DNA of 64,000 bases from Paragordius varius (Eukaryota; Nematomorpha). The stretch is taken from NCBI GenBank assembly GCA_964247055.1, contig OZ176055.1, positions 1,736,001 through 1,800,000 of the forward strand. The letters are read 5' to 3'. This document shows positions 1 through 12,879 of the stretch, in pieces (position 1 is the first letter of the stretch; every line of letters starts with the position of its first letter). The position numbers were made by a program, and so were the translations under genes. The notes below the pieces were generated by a model. That model did not search any database. It was not told where the DNA came from and saw only the letters and a program-made list of their open reading frames with translations.

Positions 1-283
1 ACAATCTACTACGGAATTGGGAAGGTTTTTACAAATTTGAAATTGTTTGAACAATAATACTTATACATGACACAAATATAATATAAGCAGTTTACCTGGT
101 GGAATTTGGATCTATTGTATGAGTATAAAAACCTAATTATAATGTTTTTTGGGCGTAAAAAATCTATATTTTTAAGGTAGGAAGACATTATTTAATTTAA
201 TAGTGCATTTTAATATTTACCATTTGTATTGGCTAAGGTAACACTTCTCAAATGCAAACTAACTGATCCAAATCATGGTATAC

Positions 284-1430
284 ATCACGTGTATCATAAG
301 TCTTTACCGTGTTTTCGGAAATGTAATTTTTAATGGAAATTAACTAATTTGTGTCCATCGGCTTCTTCAAATGTCTGAAGTAATATATTAATATCATGCC
401 AGCAAAACTGGATGTCGTTTGCATCACACTATTCTTCAAAATGTTTAACGTTTTTATTATGAAGTGCTTCGGTTCGGGGTTACCCTATTGATATGAAGAT
501 ATAATACTTAGATGGTGCCAGGTCGAGAGAAACAGCGAATGCGGAAGTTCCTATAGAAGCGTTTTTAAGGTATATTTTTATGGTTTTGCCGTGTCATATG
601 CAGCATTATCAGTATCATGTTACCTGTCTTTCTGTTTGTTTTTCGATTATTGCAGGGTTTGAATTAATTATTTGTTGGCGACAGTGTTGAGTATAAACGG
701 TTTTACCGGGGTTTAAAAGTTTATCATACGCAATACCACTCTCCAGACAAAAAGAACATGGTGTACTTATCGAAGCGATTTGACCTTGATGTTAATGAAC
801 CTTGACAAGGTCGAAGCCATATTTTTTCCGCTTTGAATTTACAAAATAAAGCCATTTGTCCCCACCCTTCACAATTTAATTCGAGAACAATTTTCTTTCG
901 TGACATTGAAGCAGGATTCCACCTATAACTTTGTCGGTTTTGATTTGCCGTTCGTTTAAATTGTTAGGACCCATCGAGTTTATTGGACTTTTCCATTGAT
1001 GACGTCTAATGGTTGTTTTTTGGGGTACATGAAATGCTTCTGCCAACTGCCGTTGAATTTGAGCCTATTCATCATATATTGACTTTTGCATTTGAGAGTT
1101 TTCATATTTTGTGGTGTACCGCGCCCACTCTTTATCGCAACTTTTAAATTTTCGAAACTATTTTAATTAGAGCATGTTCACCATATGTTTTAATAAGCAA
1201 ACGATGACTTTTACCAGCCCCTTTCTTCTGCTCAAATGCAAAAAAAATGCATGCTTCAAATGTTCTTTTTCAGGCATATCAACATAATTAAGAAATGATA
1301 AGGCAGGCTCAAATTTAGCGAATTTAGTTTTATATTATATGAAGAAAATAGGGTCTATATCATAATCGTCTGCGTACTTCTCGCTGACGTTTTCTCTTAG
1401 TTAACCAGTAATGAAATATGAATTGACCTA
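284..1430 (-). mobile_element. mariner transposon relic 1
   Basis: Decayed Tc1/mariner element read on the minus strand. Near 1290-1180 a mariner-like N-terminus is visible (MPEKEHLKHAFFLHL, then ...HRLLIKTYGEHAL after a frame change). At 906-724 an open stretch matches the mid-transposase block that in intact mariners precedes the second catalytic Asp. The plus-left end (TAAGTCTTTACCG...) and the other end at about 1430 resemble the ends of the mariner at 59309-60172, so the two are the same family. At about 1.15 kb it is slightly short of a full mariner. Several frame changes and stops make it inactive. Confidence 0.72.
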
Positions 1431-2273
1431 ATAACTTTACCTTACCCATACTCATCTTGCGCATAGATAATAATTTAAGATCATGTATTGTCAAACCATA
1501 TTTATGGACAATATATATTGTGAGATACAATTATATCCCTTTTTGTACGACTTTGTACGATGAATTAATTTATTTTTCATATTATTAGAACTGCTATCTT
1601 AAATAAAATAATTTGGTAAAAAACAAGTTTTATTTTTAACATTCCCTTTAAAAATATAATAAAGCCTATGCTAAATTTCTTAAATCGATCTAAAAGATGA
1701 CTTTAGTTTAAAGAAGGAATTCAAATTTTTGAAGGTAAACAAAGATATAAGGTATCGATATTTATTAGTAAATGCTCAATTTTATATTTTGAATAGTAAA
1801 TCAACTGCTAATTATTTTTAAAGTTGATCATTTTTTAGATATTTTTGGATATGATGAATTGTTAAATTATTGAAAAAATTTTGAAAATATAAATTGGATC
1901 CATATATTTTAGAGCGCATTTAGTATTATATAGAATATGAATGACACTATATATCTAAATTTATTTCAGATATACTGATAGGTATTTGGTCATTAATTGA
2001 ACACGAAAAGCCAAATATATATATTATATAAATATATATATATATATATATATGTTAAAATAACATATTATAATTCTATCCTTCAATATTTTATGAATGA
2101 TATTAATATTCCTCTAAGTTATAAAATAAATCATAGATGACAAACTAATGTATGTACATTTTATATTTTTAGTTTTTTCTATATTTTATACTATAAAAAG
2201 TGGGATTCGGAATTAAATTTTTTTCGGTCACTTTTAACCAAAAATAGTTTAATATATACTTAATTACCCGCAA
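1431..2273. other. Non-coding stretch upstream of the homeobox gene
   Basis: No coding signal is seen. It holds an AT-rich tract with a TA microsatellite at about 2020-2052. It must carry the promoter of the gene that starts at 2274, but no clear core promoter can be picked out from so AT-rich a background. Confidence 0.5.
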
Positions 2274-3629
2274 ATGTCTGTTGACTCTCATTTGAACGCA
2301 ATACCAGAAAATAATCCAGATTTTTCAAAAACCAATCGTAATATTCAAAATGGATCATCACCCAACTTTAGTGTTGATAAACGATATATGATTGAAAATA
2401 TCCTTAATAATAATAATAATAATAATTATCCGGAACATTTGAAAACATCGCATGATGAAAAAAACAAAATTACAGAGATACCCTTGAATTTGTTAACACT
2501 AGCCTCTATGAGATCAAAACCGATTGAAGCTAAATCCTCCAATATTTTAACGGAAAAGATTGCTTTTAAAACCGATATAATTAATCAATGGCTCTTAACC
2601 ACCCTGCTAAGTAGGAAATGGAATGAATACACATGCCTTAAATCTAATTCAACCAATCTACTACATAAGCCAAATAATATATTCACAGCACTATATGGTG
2701 GTGAAAATACAGATACACTTTCAATTTTTTGCAAATACCTAACCAATTATAAAAATTATTTTATTCCGCAAACTCCTGCGATCACCAGTCAGCAAAAATT
2801 AGGTTTGTTATCAAGCGAAATTGTCTTATATAGTCCAGAAGAGAATAATATTTTGTCAAAAGAGGATGAATCATTAGTAGATATTATTTCATCCGATACC
2901 GAGAGAGTGCCTAAAAAACATGAAAAACAGCATACTTATCCATCATCAAGCTATGAGTTATTATGGGGAAAAATTTATGGTGGTGGAAGGCATTTTATGT
3001 TTGATACCGCGTCTGATAAAAGCCCTAACTTTGAGCTCAACACGATAAATGTCAATACCAGCGTAAATAGTGTTAATTTTGCAAGTAATAGCATTAATGT
3101 TGTGAGTCGGCCTCCTGTAAAAAAACAAAATAACTTACAACATAAAAATAAGTATTGTAATAACATTGATAATAACAATCATAATCTTAGAATAAAGGAC
3201 CGGACAAAATCTCTTAAACGGATTGTTAATAATAATGGTCATTCAGACTTATTGTCGCGGTATAACCTTTCAACTGCTTTCATTAATCAGGTTCGTCACA
3301 ATTTCCGTCGACAAAGAACTATCTTCTCCCGGGATCAAACGACAAAATTGGAAAAAGAATTTAAAAAATGTGAATACGTTAGCCGAGAACAACGTCAAAC
3401 GTTGGCTAAAACTTTGCGTTTAAGTGAAAGTCAAGTTAAAATTTGGTTTCAAAATCGACGGGCTAAGGATAAACGGATTGAAAAAGCTACGCTAACTATA
3501 TCGCCCAGCATTAGAAAAGATATGGATAACCCAGAAATGCAAGGATATTGCTTGATTGCTTGCCCACCTACGAACACGAATAATATTTTTAGCAGTACAA
3601 ATTGTGAAAATATAATAAGTGCTAATTAA
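2274..3629 (+). CDS. ro: Rough-type homeodomain transcription factor
   Basis: Predicted 451-residue DNA-binding nuclear protein. The homeodomain lies at about residues 344-403: [11 protein letters not shown] opens helix 1 and [13 protein letters not shown] is the recognition helix, with Gln50 and Asn51 present. The residues after it (KDKRIEKA) are the hallmark of insect Rough, a regulator of photoreceptor patterning in fly eyes. The N-terminal half is poorly conserved and Asn/Ser-rich, with a run of seven Asn near residue 46. A short [13 protein letters not shown] stretch (about residues 32-44) resembles an EH1-like Groucho-binding motif. The whole ORF is one exon. The ATG at 2274 is the first in frame after an AT-rich leader, though a 5' exon cannot be excluded. 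Family assignment is firm for the homeodomain class; orthology to ro is inferred from the recognition helix and tail. Confidence 0.85.
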   Translation: MSVDSHLNAIPENNPDFSKTNRNIQNGSSPNFSVDKRYMIENILNNNNNNNYPEHLKTSHDEKNKITEIPLNLLTLASMRSKPIEAKSSNILTEKIAFKTDIINQWLLTTLLSRKWNEYTCLKSNSTNLLHKPNNIFTALYGGENTDTLSIFCKYLTNYKNYFIPQTPAITSQQKLGLLSSEIVLYSPEENNILSKEDESLVDIISSDTERVPKKHEKQHTYPSSSYELLWGKIYGGGRHFMFDTASDKSPNFELNTINVNTSVNSVNFASNSINVVSRPPVKKQNNLQHKNKYCNNIDNNNHNLRIKDRTKSLKRIVNNNGHSDLLSRYNLSTAFINQVRHNFRRQRTIFSRDQTTKLEKEFKKCEYVSREQRQTLAKTLRLSESQVKIWFQNRRAKDKRIEKATLTISPSIRKDMDNPEMQGYCLIACPPTNTNNIFSSTNCENIISAN

Positions 3630-3654
3630 CTAGTTATCTCGTCGTACAAAATGC

Positions 3655-3672
3655 AATAAATTAATCAATAAA
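3655..3672 (+). promoter_or_regulatory. Two candidate polyadenylation signals after the homeobox gene
   Basis: Two AATAAA hexamers, at 3655-3660 and 3667-3672, lie 26 to 43 bases after the stop codon. The spacing fits a very short 3' UTR, but AATAAA is frequent by chance in such AT-rich DNA. Confidence 0.4.
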
Positions 3673-4489
3673 TCGGGATCGATCTTTAAATTTATAGTTT
3701 TATCATATATTGGAAATGGGTAAAATATAGAAACATTTCGATATTGATAAATATTTAGTCTGAATTTAAAAAGTGTGAGATTATTATAATTAAAGAAAAG
3801 TCAAATCTACATATATTATGTTGTAGTATTGGAAGGAGGTAGATGTCCTAAACTAAAATGGTATTACTGTAAATTATTTATGAAAAAATAGCAACGTTGG
3901 TTCTCATTATATAATTTTATAATAGGCTTCAAGTTAATTTATTTAAGATAAACCTTTTATTTTTATACAAAACGCCCTAATTAATGGATAAAATTAACAA
4001 TATATGCTATTTGCGATGGATATGGTATTTTATTTATTAATTTAAAAAATTATAACAGCATAGCACTTGCAAAAAAAGCACTAAAACATTAAATCATTTA
4101 TAACTCATCTGTTGGAATTGTTCTAAAAGCTATTATATTCAACATAATATATTTTAAAAAATTTGTCGCAATCGTGGCTATCTTGGGTTAATTTTAGAAT
4201 TCTTAATTAAAATAATCCGAAATGCTTCTGATTTTTTACAGAAAATATTGGTAACTAATTATTATTTTGCTCGTGATAAAAGTATATACTGTTTTAACTG
4301 TTGTTTGTGAAAGCAGTTACCAATCACGATCAGGGGTGGAAACATTTATAACCTGTATAGCCTAAGCTTGTTATATTTAATAAGAGGAAAATTCCGCTTT
4401 TGGATTATAATTTCACCTGTTTAAAATTTTATCCGGAATTAATCTTGAGCCAATTTTTCAAATAATGTATTTAAAATTTAAAATTCATT
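3673..4489. other. Non-coding stretch
   Basis: No exon, RNA gene or terminal-repeat element recognised; AT-rich unique-looking DNA. Confidence 0.4.
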
Positions 4490-5870
4490 TTTTCTGTAAA
4501 TACGCTGGCTATGTCTACCTACTTTTTGATATAAATCTCTTAAATAATTTGTGAAATGGAAGGTTTAAAATAAGAAAATCCTCAAAAATCGTGTCTTTAA
4601 TAAGATTTGGAGACCATTCAAACTTAATAAGAAAACTCTTTCTATTAATTTACGAATGAGCCGAACATAGTCAGCCCACTCTTTTCAAACAACAGCGCTC
4701 TTATAGTAAAAAAATTTTTTTGAGAAAAAGCTAAGTCTAAATTTTAATGCATTTTACCTCAAAGTTATGAGATTATATAAATTCATTACTGGTTTTGAAA
4801 TTGTAAAAAGGCAAAAGTGTTAGCCCATTGCTTTTTTAAAATTAGCCACTGGGTAGAGCTCTACCCTTTGTAAAATTGGCATGTAACATTGAAATTTTTT
4901 TATAAAACTATACCAAATCAATGATTATAAATATTCACCGTATTAAGGAACTTTTTAGTAATATATACTTATTCATACCGATTTGCTTTAACGCTTTTAA
5001 AATTACCTGGGTGCTGATTTTATCCTATGTTTAATGCAGCACTATAGATAAAAACATGGGAAGCAACTCAGAATAAGCTGATACCATATATATATTAATC
5101 ATGATTTAAGGTGTTCTCTATATAAAGGCAAATATTTAGTCCCGCTCATTTTTTTAACTGGCCGATGGGTAGGCATTATACCATTTTAAAAATATTCCAA
5201 CCATATAAAAATAAGGTTAAACAACTTTTCGCCCAATATGACATACTATATGGAATCAATAATAGTTTGTGAAAAGTAAAAATTTAGTTCAGCTCTTTTT
5301 GTTTAATTGGCCGCTCGGTAGTGTTGCACCATTTGTAAAATACATTACCATATAAAAAGCTTGGCTTTGATTCAGATAATCAGACTCTATTTATCAACTG
5401 ACCGTTTAAACAAATTTTCGTTCAAGTTAATGGATTATCAGGAATCAATAATGGTTTTAAGAACTAATAATAAAAATAAAAACTTGGACCACCTCATTTT
5501 TGATTAACTGGCCGCTGGGTAGGGCACCGTTGGGCACCCTCTGTAAAATATGCCTGTCATATAAAAATAAGTTTGAACAACTTTTTGCCCTTTGAAACTA
5601 TATAAGAGAAAGCTTTGGACACCATATAGGACCAAAAAGAGTTTGAGTTTTTTTTCTAGAAAAACGGCAATATAGTTATGAGCGTTTTTTAGCCAGTAAG
5701 TGGGACTCTACGCCATCTTTGAAATGCTTAACTATAAAAAATAATCTAGGTTTGAGGCAACTTTTTGTAAAGCTATGAGAGTTTATGCATCCAACTATGG
5801 GAAAAATGGTTTTTCTTGCCCTTTTTAAGCGCCACCGGTAAAAATTGTTTTTTATATGTAATCCTAAAGC
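4490..5870 (+). repeat. Decayed, tandem-expanded relative of the Helitron-like family
   Basis: The start (about 4590-4690, ...ATCGTGTCTTTAATAAG... then ...GAACATAGTCAGCC) lines up with the interior of the Helitron-like copy at 17967-18963. After this, a GGGTAG-centred motif recurs at about 4853, 5165, 5316, 5516 and 5699, each followed by a CATATAAAAATAAG-type stretch. This makes a degenerate tandem array with spacing of roughly 150-200 bases (one double step). Copies 17967-18963 and 37609-38696 hold only two or three such units, so this locus looks like an older, expanded member. No clean termini can be seen. Confidence 0.55.
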
Positions 5871-7028
5871 TGAGATGTGCGATATATAATATAAAAAAAA
5901 TACAGCATTGGTAATAATTATATATGCTTTCTGTTATATCAACGTTGTATTTCTATAATTTAATCTTTAAAACTATTTGAAAAACTGGCTGAAACTAAGA
6001 AAATCAGGTAAAACAGAATTTTGGTTACAATATAAAAATATTTCATAAAATTATATATTCCACACATTTATTTTGTTATGCCAGAAAAACATCTAATATG
6101 TACATACAAATCTGATAATAATTATATTTATAATTTCCAAGACAAACACAATTTTTTTCAATAATAATTGGGATTAATAACAACCAAAAAGTTATTAATT
6201 GAATAATTTTGGATCGCAGAATCTTACACATATTAATTAAGCTATATTATATATATAAAGATAACCCTCATCACTAATAGATTTGTTGGAATGTTGTTTT
6301 TAATTGACGTCTAAAAGGAGCTAAGATATGTGCGGAATTACTACAAAATATTCAAAAAAACCACCAAAATATTGACAAATTAATCCAAATATAATAATAT
6401 ATATATATATATATGTAAATATATAAATAGCCATAATTACAATATAAATGAATTAACAAACACAAACGATTATACTTTTTTAATCTTACAAAGCTTGTAT
6501 TTTTAATAATATTTATCCAAAAAATTGTATGCAATTTTCTTGAGATATATATATTCCGATATCTTTTATCAAAATAAAAATAATTAATTCAAAGCTAATA
6601 TAACGTGTGGATGGTTCAGGAATTTAGTTGATGATTTATTTCCCATAAAATTTAATTGTATAATCATAATATATATATGACTTTAAATTGAAATATTTTG
6701 GCTTAAATTAACCATATTCCTTGCTTTATATTTCCAGTTTATATTTTTCTTTTAAAAACATAATTTCCATTTATGATTATAATATAATAATAATAGAATA
6801 TCTCATAATATTATAATAGATTCAGAAACGTTTGATGACATGTGAATTATGATAACAACACATTTTTGTGCATAATTTGTCGTTTTTAGGAGAACAGCCA
6901 AATTTTTGCAAAAAACATTTCCATTTCCATTTTATTATTATTATGATAAATAACTTTTTTATACATAAAAAAATACAGTTAACCCCTCCCCACCTTGTAT
7001 AAAATTTATTTGTCAAAATTATATTTTA
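5871..7028. other. Non-coding stretch
   Basis: AT-rich DNA with a short TA run near 6395-6415. Nothing else recognised. Confidence 0.4.
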
Positions 7029-7340
7029 GGGTCTAAGTGGTTCCAAACCTTTTTTTGTTCACGCCCCACTAAATTGATAATAAAAATTCCTGCGCTCTTC
7101 ACTCAAAACAATTTAAGATCAAAATGGAAAATATATTAATTATAATTTTTTAAAAATCCTAATCAATGAAATCCTGATATCTTGCATTTTAAAATATTTT
7201 TTCCATATCGGTGACAATTCGCACCTGAAATCCTTCAATTTATTTCTAGCTATTTTTAATTAAATTATCCGAATTTTTTGCGTGCCCCCCTTTTAGATTT
7301 TTCTACGTTCATCTTTTGGGAACCACTGGTCTAGTAGTTA
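7029..7340. mobile_element. Non-autonomous hAT-type MITE
   Basis: The ends are inverted: AGTGGTTCCAAACC at the left and TTTTGGGAACCACTGG at the right. This is the usual form of short hAT elements. The flanks GGTCTAAG (left) and GGTCTAGT (right) look like a slightly decayed 8-bp target duplication. The interior has no ORF of note. Confidence 0.6.
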
Positions 7341-7463
7341 AAACTTCAGATGTTTCAATCAAATCTGATATAAAACATTAGTAAAATTTTATGAAGCCGC
7401 AGATACAAAAAATCAAAAACTTAAAATTTCATAAAAACAATTTTTTTATAATTCATTAGCAAA

Positions 7464-7560
7464 TATACTATTTACAGTTAAATTTCACCCCAAAAACACC
7501 CTTGAACACTTCATATTCACCCTTAAAATAAACTATGTTTTATCGGGACTGAATCGTCCA
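7464..7560. repeat. Half copy of the TACCATTTACA MITE family
   Basis: The stretch resembles the left arm of the MITEs at 16964, 21594 and 56531: ATACTATTTACAGT..., then ACCCTTGAACACTTC and ACCCTTAAAATAAACTATG. No matching right arm was found before 7900, so this appears to be a partial copy. Confidence 0.4.
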
Positions 7561-9000
7561 TTTGTCCCTCAGTTCAGAGCTAAAGACAAGGATGTCTAAT
7601 ATGCGGTTCTCCTAGACTCTTACATCCCGTTAGAAACCCATTATTTGGAAAAATATGATAATAAAATATTAGAAAATGATGCTTTTCAAACAAGTTTGTG
7701 TATTCCAATTCGCAACGCTAGAAAATATTGTTATATTATGTTTGCATTTTACAGTGTTATGTTTGAAATTAAATAAATATTTTCTATTCCCACATATATA
7801 TATTTCAAACGAGAAGAAATAATATATTATTTTATCGGATTTAAGAAAGTTTACTTTGAAATAACAACAGAAGCAGTTTTATTTTAAAACAGTTTTTGCA
7901 AGGAGAGGGTGCATCTGACAAGTAAAAACTTCGTCTCAATTTACCCCACTTTCAGAGGTTTTTCATATCAGTTCTTTCTAGTAAAGATAATTTATATTTT
8001 AAACCAAAATATTTCTGCAAACATATATGAATTCGCAAGTGAGTCCAGTACCTATATCATTTGAATTTCACAACTGACGTTATTTCTGAAACCCCATTTT
8101 AAAATGATCATAAAACAAAAAATGACAAATAGTTAAATAAGGAAAGTCGGAGCAACAATTATTATATATTTGGACCTAATGTATGCATGGATTATTAATA
8201 TAAAGCAATCTATTTTGCTAACCAATTTTTCAACAATTATCTGCTTTGAAACACTTTAAAGCCTTTTAGATATTTAGTCAGCATATATAGTTTCTTAATC
8301 TTAAATTAAATTTGATTTTTTAATATAACTTATTTTCTAATTTTTTAACAAAATATTTAGTTAGAGGGGAACAATTTTGATTAACCTACGCTTTTTAAAC
8401 TATTTATTAACATTTACATCTAATTAAAACTTCACGATTTACTGATAAATTTTTCTTATAAATGCTCAAAAGAGATTTTTTATAAAAGAATTTTTTTAAA
8501 AACAAGTGAGGGATTTAAGTGCTTGATATGTTTTGTTGATTGGAAAGAATAATAAATTAAACTGAAAAAATGTTAAGGTTGGTAATAAAAAAGGATAATA
8601 ATGTATGTCATTTTATTTTTTCCTAAATTTTATATATCAATAAGCGAGATTAATTAGTAAATATTTATTAAGGTAAAATAGTGTTAAAGAAAGTGCATAT
8701 AATAATAATAATTAATTGACTTAAGGAAAAGGGAAAAACCATTAAAGGTATATATTAATTAGTAAATGTGCGATTGAAAAGTGTAAATAAAATAAACTAA
8801 GCCATTTAAGACACATAAAAGACATAGATATATATAATTTACTCTAATACAAAAATGAACAAATACCATTATTGATATATGTAAGTTGTATTATATAGAT
8901 AAAATAAATGTGTATATATGTTATGGATTAGATAGATACAATGTGTAAGTATACATTGATTAAATGATAAATCTTTCATTTTGAAAAATTAATTTTTTCT
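7561..9000. other. Non-coding stretch
   Basis: Lies downstream of the LAPTM4-like gene, which reads away from here. AT-rich; it should hold that gene's 3' UTR. No other feature seen. Confidence 0.4.
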
Positions 9001-10695
9001 TTAATGAACAGTATTCATGACATTTTGGGGTGCGGATGAATTAAACGTTTGTGGAACGATAAATTCTGTGGGCGGCATCTTTATAGCGGTTTCATAATCG
9101 GGCAAAGAGGAGGTCTAATTTTAATTTAAAAAAATAAAAAATTTAGATTATAAAGACAAAACAAATCCTAAAAAAATAAAATATTTTGACAGATAGCCAG
9201 GCCCTCTACATTATATATGGTAAAACTAGTTGTAATATTATTTAAAACAATCATAAAAATTGGATTAGGGGTGTAATGATTTATAGGCATGTCAAAAAAG
9301 TACTTTAACTATATTTAGGCAAAAATCTTTATTTATAGATTTAATAAACTTGGTCAAATAGCAAAAAAATTTTTTTTGGTAATTATTTATGGATAAGTAG
9401 TGTTTCCAATAACTTATAAACCTCAGGCTCCACTTTGATGTAATTGATTTTGAGAGTTTCTCGGCGATTACACAAGTATTTATAGCAAGTCCAAACGAGA
9501 TTGATAAAGTACACCTAATATTAAAATATTTATAATCAATATAAATATATACTACAAAAAGTATAAAGAAGATTAATTTTAAAAAATCTAGGTTTAGATA
9601 TTTACCCATTCTAATAGAGTGTTTATTCCATTTTTTATTTATAAAACAAATATAATTTTATGAAAATCTAAATTATTTAGCTTTTTTCACATTTTATAAA
9701 TACAAGCATAAATGCAATATTTAAAATTATATTTGCTCTCCTATTTAATTCGTATGTCATCAATACAAATGCTTCGTTCGTTATTCAAACAACCATTTTC
9801 AAAAAGGTGCTATCTATAGTGAAACTCCCTTAAAAAGTTTTAATATGAAAAATAGATGGCTGATTTTTTCGATACCCGAATTTTATGATTCCAATAAAAA
9901 ATAATGTAGATTAAACACTTATTGCCTTGAATAAATACAAAAATGACTAAAAAATACCCACAAACAAGTCATAAAATTAGATTAATATAAATAACGTTGT
10001 CCTTATATTATTATATTTCCACATCTAAAGTGAAAATCCCTTTTAATATCTCGCCCATATAAAAAATTGAATGAACGTTTGTTTCCCTAGAGTTTTTAAT
10101 TTTTTTCTCACACTAGAAAACACTTTGACGAAACAAAATTTTTGATAATGTTCACATACATTTTGAAATGTTGAAATGAAATATTTTGTAGATTTTTTGC
10201 ATTTCTATCACAGCAGAAGTTTTATATTCCCAATCTTAACAAATTTTTTATTATATATTTGTAATAAAAATCACGGCTGTAATTATTTAAAATTACCACA
10301 AGTTAAATAGTTAGAGGCACAGATTATTTAGAAACTATGTATAAACACCATTGAGATATTGTCGGACAAGTGTGAGCTTTTTAAAATAATAAATATAATG
10401 CGTTTTAAAAATTATTATTATTTATGTTAAAATCCTGTCCAATGCCCTAATAAATTAAAAATTTACCATTTACATTTGTATAATATATAATATGAATTCA
10501 ATTTAAACATTGCCAATCATACATTTATATATCACGTGTAAAATAAAACCTAAATTACGTGTCCTTATTTCAGCAAATTTTATCTATATAAGATACTAAT
10601 GAGGATCAATTAACTTATTCATAATTTAATTAAACAAAATAAATGTCTGAGTATAGGTAAAGTTTGTTTGTTTCACATCATATATATATATATAT

Positions 10696-10730
<35 letters not shown>

Positions 10731-12468
10731 TTATTAGTAAAATAAATAAAATACTGTATTGATATTTGTAAAAATGTTAAAATAATGTCACCTTTTTTAA
10801 ATAAATAAAATCGATCAAAAAACATCAATCAATCAATCAACATATAGTACCTTGAAAAGGACAATCAAGAGAAAGAATATAAATGCCGAAACATCCAAGT
10901 AACTATTATCACCAGGTTTATAGGAATCCGTCAATGACTAATAATTAATATTAATAATGATAAAGAGATTTAAATGTCAGGCATTGATATAAAAACCTAT
11001 ATAAAATCCATATATGTTAATATTTTACTATAAAAAAGTGTTAAATGAGGTATATTATGGGTAACATTTTGTAAGAAAATTTATGTAAAATGTATAATAT
11101 GTTTTGCTTTTAAGCTTATTTTCGATAAAAATAACTCTATTGTAAAATAAATTTTAGCCTAATAAAGTCAACATAAGAAGTAGTTTAATTACTAAGAAGC
11201 CACTATTTATTGAGTATATATAAAGGTCAACATTTCAATATCCATTTAAATATAGTATTTTAAACTATTAATATAAATAGAATCGGATAATTTTGACTGT
11301 TTAACCATAAATAAATGCTTAATTTGTAAAAATCATGTAAAACGTCAATAAAATTGTGAAAAATTCTTATGACGCCCTGTTTTAATAAATATATATTGAC
11401 AATGCGTTTTGACATAAATATAAATTTTAAAAATGCTATGTCAATTTATTTATAAACACACTTACGTTTAAGTGAATTTGTACATACAAATTTTTTTAAA
11501 AATACAGTAGATTGAAATCAACAACACTATAATATCACATACAACACCGTACTTAGAACAAATATATAGGTTAAAACAGGATAAGCTCTCTGGACTAAAT
11601 TTCAAAAAAATCTGTTTAATAATCAGATTCTCAAAATATATGCACTTTAAACTGAATAAAAAAGTACAAATATCTATGAGTCATGTTTGTTGGTAAAAAT
11701 AAAAACAATCTAGAAGCAGTAATTTTTAAAAAACATTTTTACGCAAAAAACAATTAAAAGATCTTGATTACTAATGTAACTGCGTATTGTGATTTAAAAA
11801 AGTTTTTTTTAACATAAATGATACCGAATTGGTGGTGGATTTTATGTAAGTTTTCACATCTGGGTAGGTGTAATAGCCCAAAAAGGTTAGGATAGTTAGA
11901 CTCAAATCAAAAATTTGAAGAGAGAAAAATGGAATAAGGTATCCAGGCTTATTCTATTTAATAAAAAAATGTAAAAAAATAAAAAAAAATGATAAATGAT
12001 TAAAATAATAATTATACTTACAGCTAAAATTCCATGAATCAACAAACAAGTGAGTAGGAATGCCGAAAGAGTAACTATTAATCCAACATGGGCATCTTCA
12101 ATGCTAAAGGAACTCACTTTGTAAGAAAAATATGGATTTTTCCGTATTTGGCGGACCTTATTATCCATACTTTCAAAATAGGGACGTAATGTTGAATCCT
12201 CATCCAAAGCTTTCAAGCCATCCAAAAATATATTTGATAATTTCAAATCAGTAGTCTTGTGATCGATGTCGTTGGTAACGTAAGGTTGTATAACCAACAA
12301 TGTAAAAGCTGCCAGGACAATCAATTGTAAAATCTAAATAAAAGTTTAAAAAATTATCGGTACCAAATTAAGAAATCCCCATGCCAATGTTGCTGACTTA
12401 ACATGGCAACAGAGGGTACGATATTTGGACGATTCCCTTCTGTTTTCGTAATTTATAATTCTAACCAT
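9001..12468 (-). CDS. LAPTM4-like lysosomal membrane protein
   Basis: Four exons joined in phase 0: 12468-12364, 12333-12022, 9514-9422 and 9114-9001, giving about 207 residues. Landmarks match the lysosome-associated transmembrane protein 4 family: CCHVKSAT before the first membrane segment, VYFINLVWTCYKY at the end of the last membrane segment (LAPTM4A has AYLINCVWNCYKY), and a cytosolic tail with LPDYETAIKMPP, the PY/tyrosine sorting motif region of LAPTM4 (LPTYEMAVKMP). Such proteins act in late endosome/lysosome membranes. Only two strong hydrophobic segments are seen instead of four; the region between them is polar. The start ATG at 12468 was chosen because it precedes the conserved Cys motif at the usual distance. 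The intron between exons 1 and 2 is only 30 nt. The 2.5-kb intron 2 could hide nothing that breaks the well-matched junction ILA/VYFIN. Confidence 0.65.
10680..10729. repeat. TA microsatellite
   Basis: An interrupted (TA)n tract in the large intron of the LAPTM4-like gene. Similar TA tracts occur at about 2020-2052, 17265-17305, 22154-22205, 40089-40134, 41822-41840 and 59170-59198. Confidence 0.8.
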
Positions 12469-12879
12469 ATACAAAGCAAAATGGCTAACAAAATATAATA
12501 TCACTAGGTAATATGTATATGACGCAAAAATTTGGCTTGCTATCAAAAAAAAATTCATAAACATATTGCAAATTGTAACAGGTTTGTTAAAATTTTGCTA
12601 AATATAATATTGGTATAGACTTTTTATCAAAATTACAAATATTCTATTTAGAGTCGTCTGACACTTTCGATTAGTAACTTCAATACCTAGTTTAATCTAA
12701 AGTACAAAGCAGGCATAGGTTTAGATTCCAATTAATATAAGTCTAGATAAATTATAATTTTGAGAAACTGTTTTTAGAAATGGTGCTAACCTAACATTAT
12801 AAAAAAATATTTTAAGAAACCTTGACACCGATGACATCAGAGTTGCTTGTCCTACCTATCTCTCCATAATCTTCTGGGG
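12469..12879. other. Upstream flank of the LAPTM4-like gene
   Basis: The first 100 bases remain open in the reading frame of exon 1 and are hydrophobic if translated, but there is no family match. This is most likely 5' UTR or promoter. No other feature seen. Confidence 0.35.

Noticed and set aside
6352-6534. ORF with Tyr-Ile repeats, minus strand
   Set aside because: Translation of a TA microsatellite and flanking AT-rich DNA.
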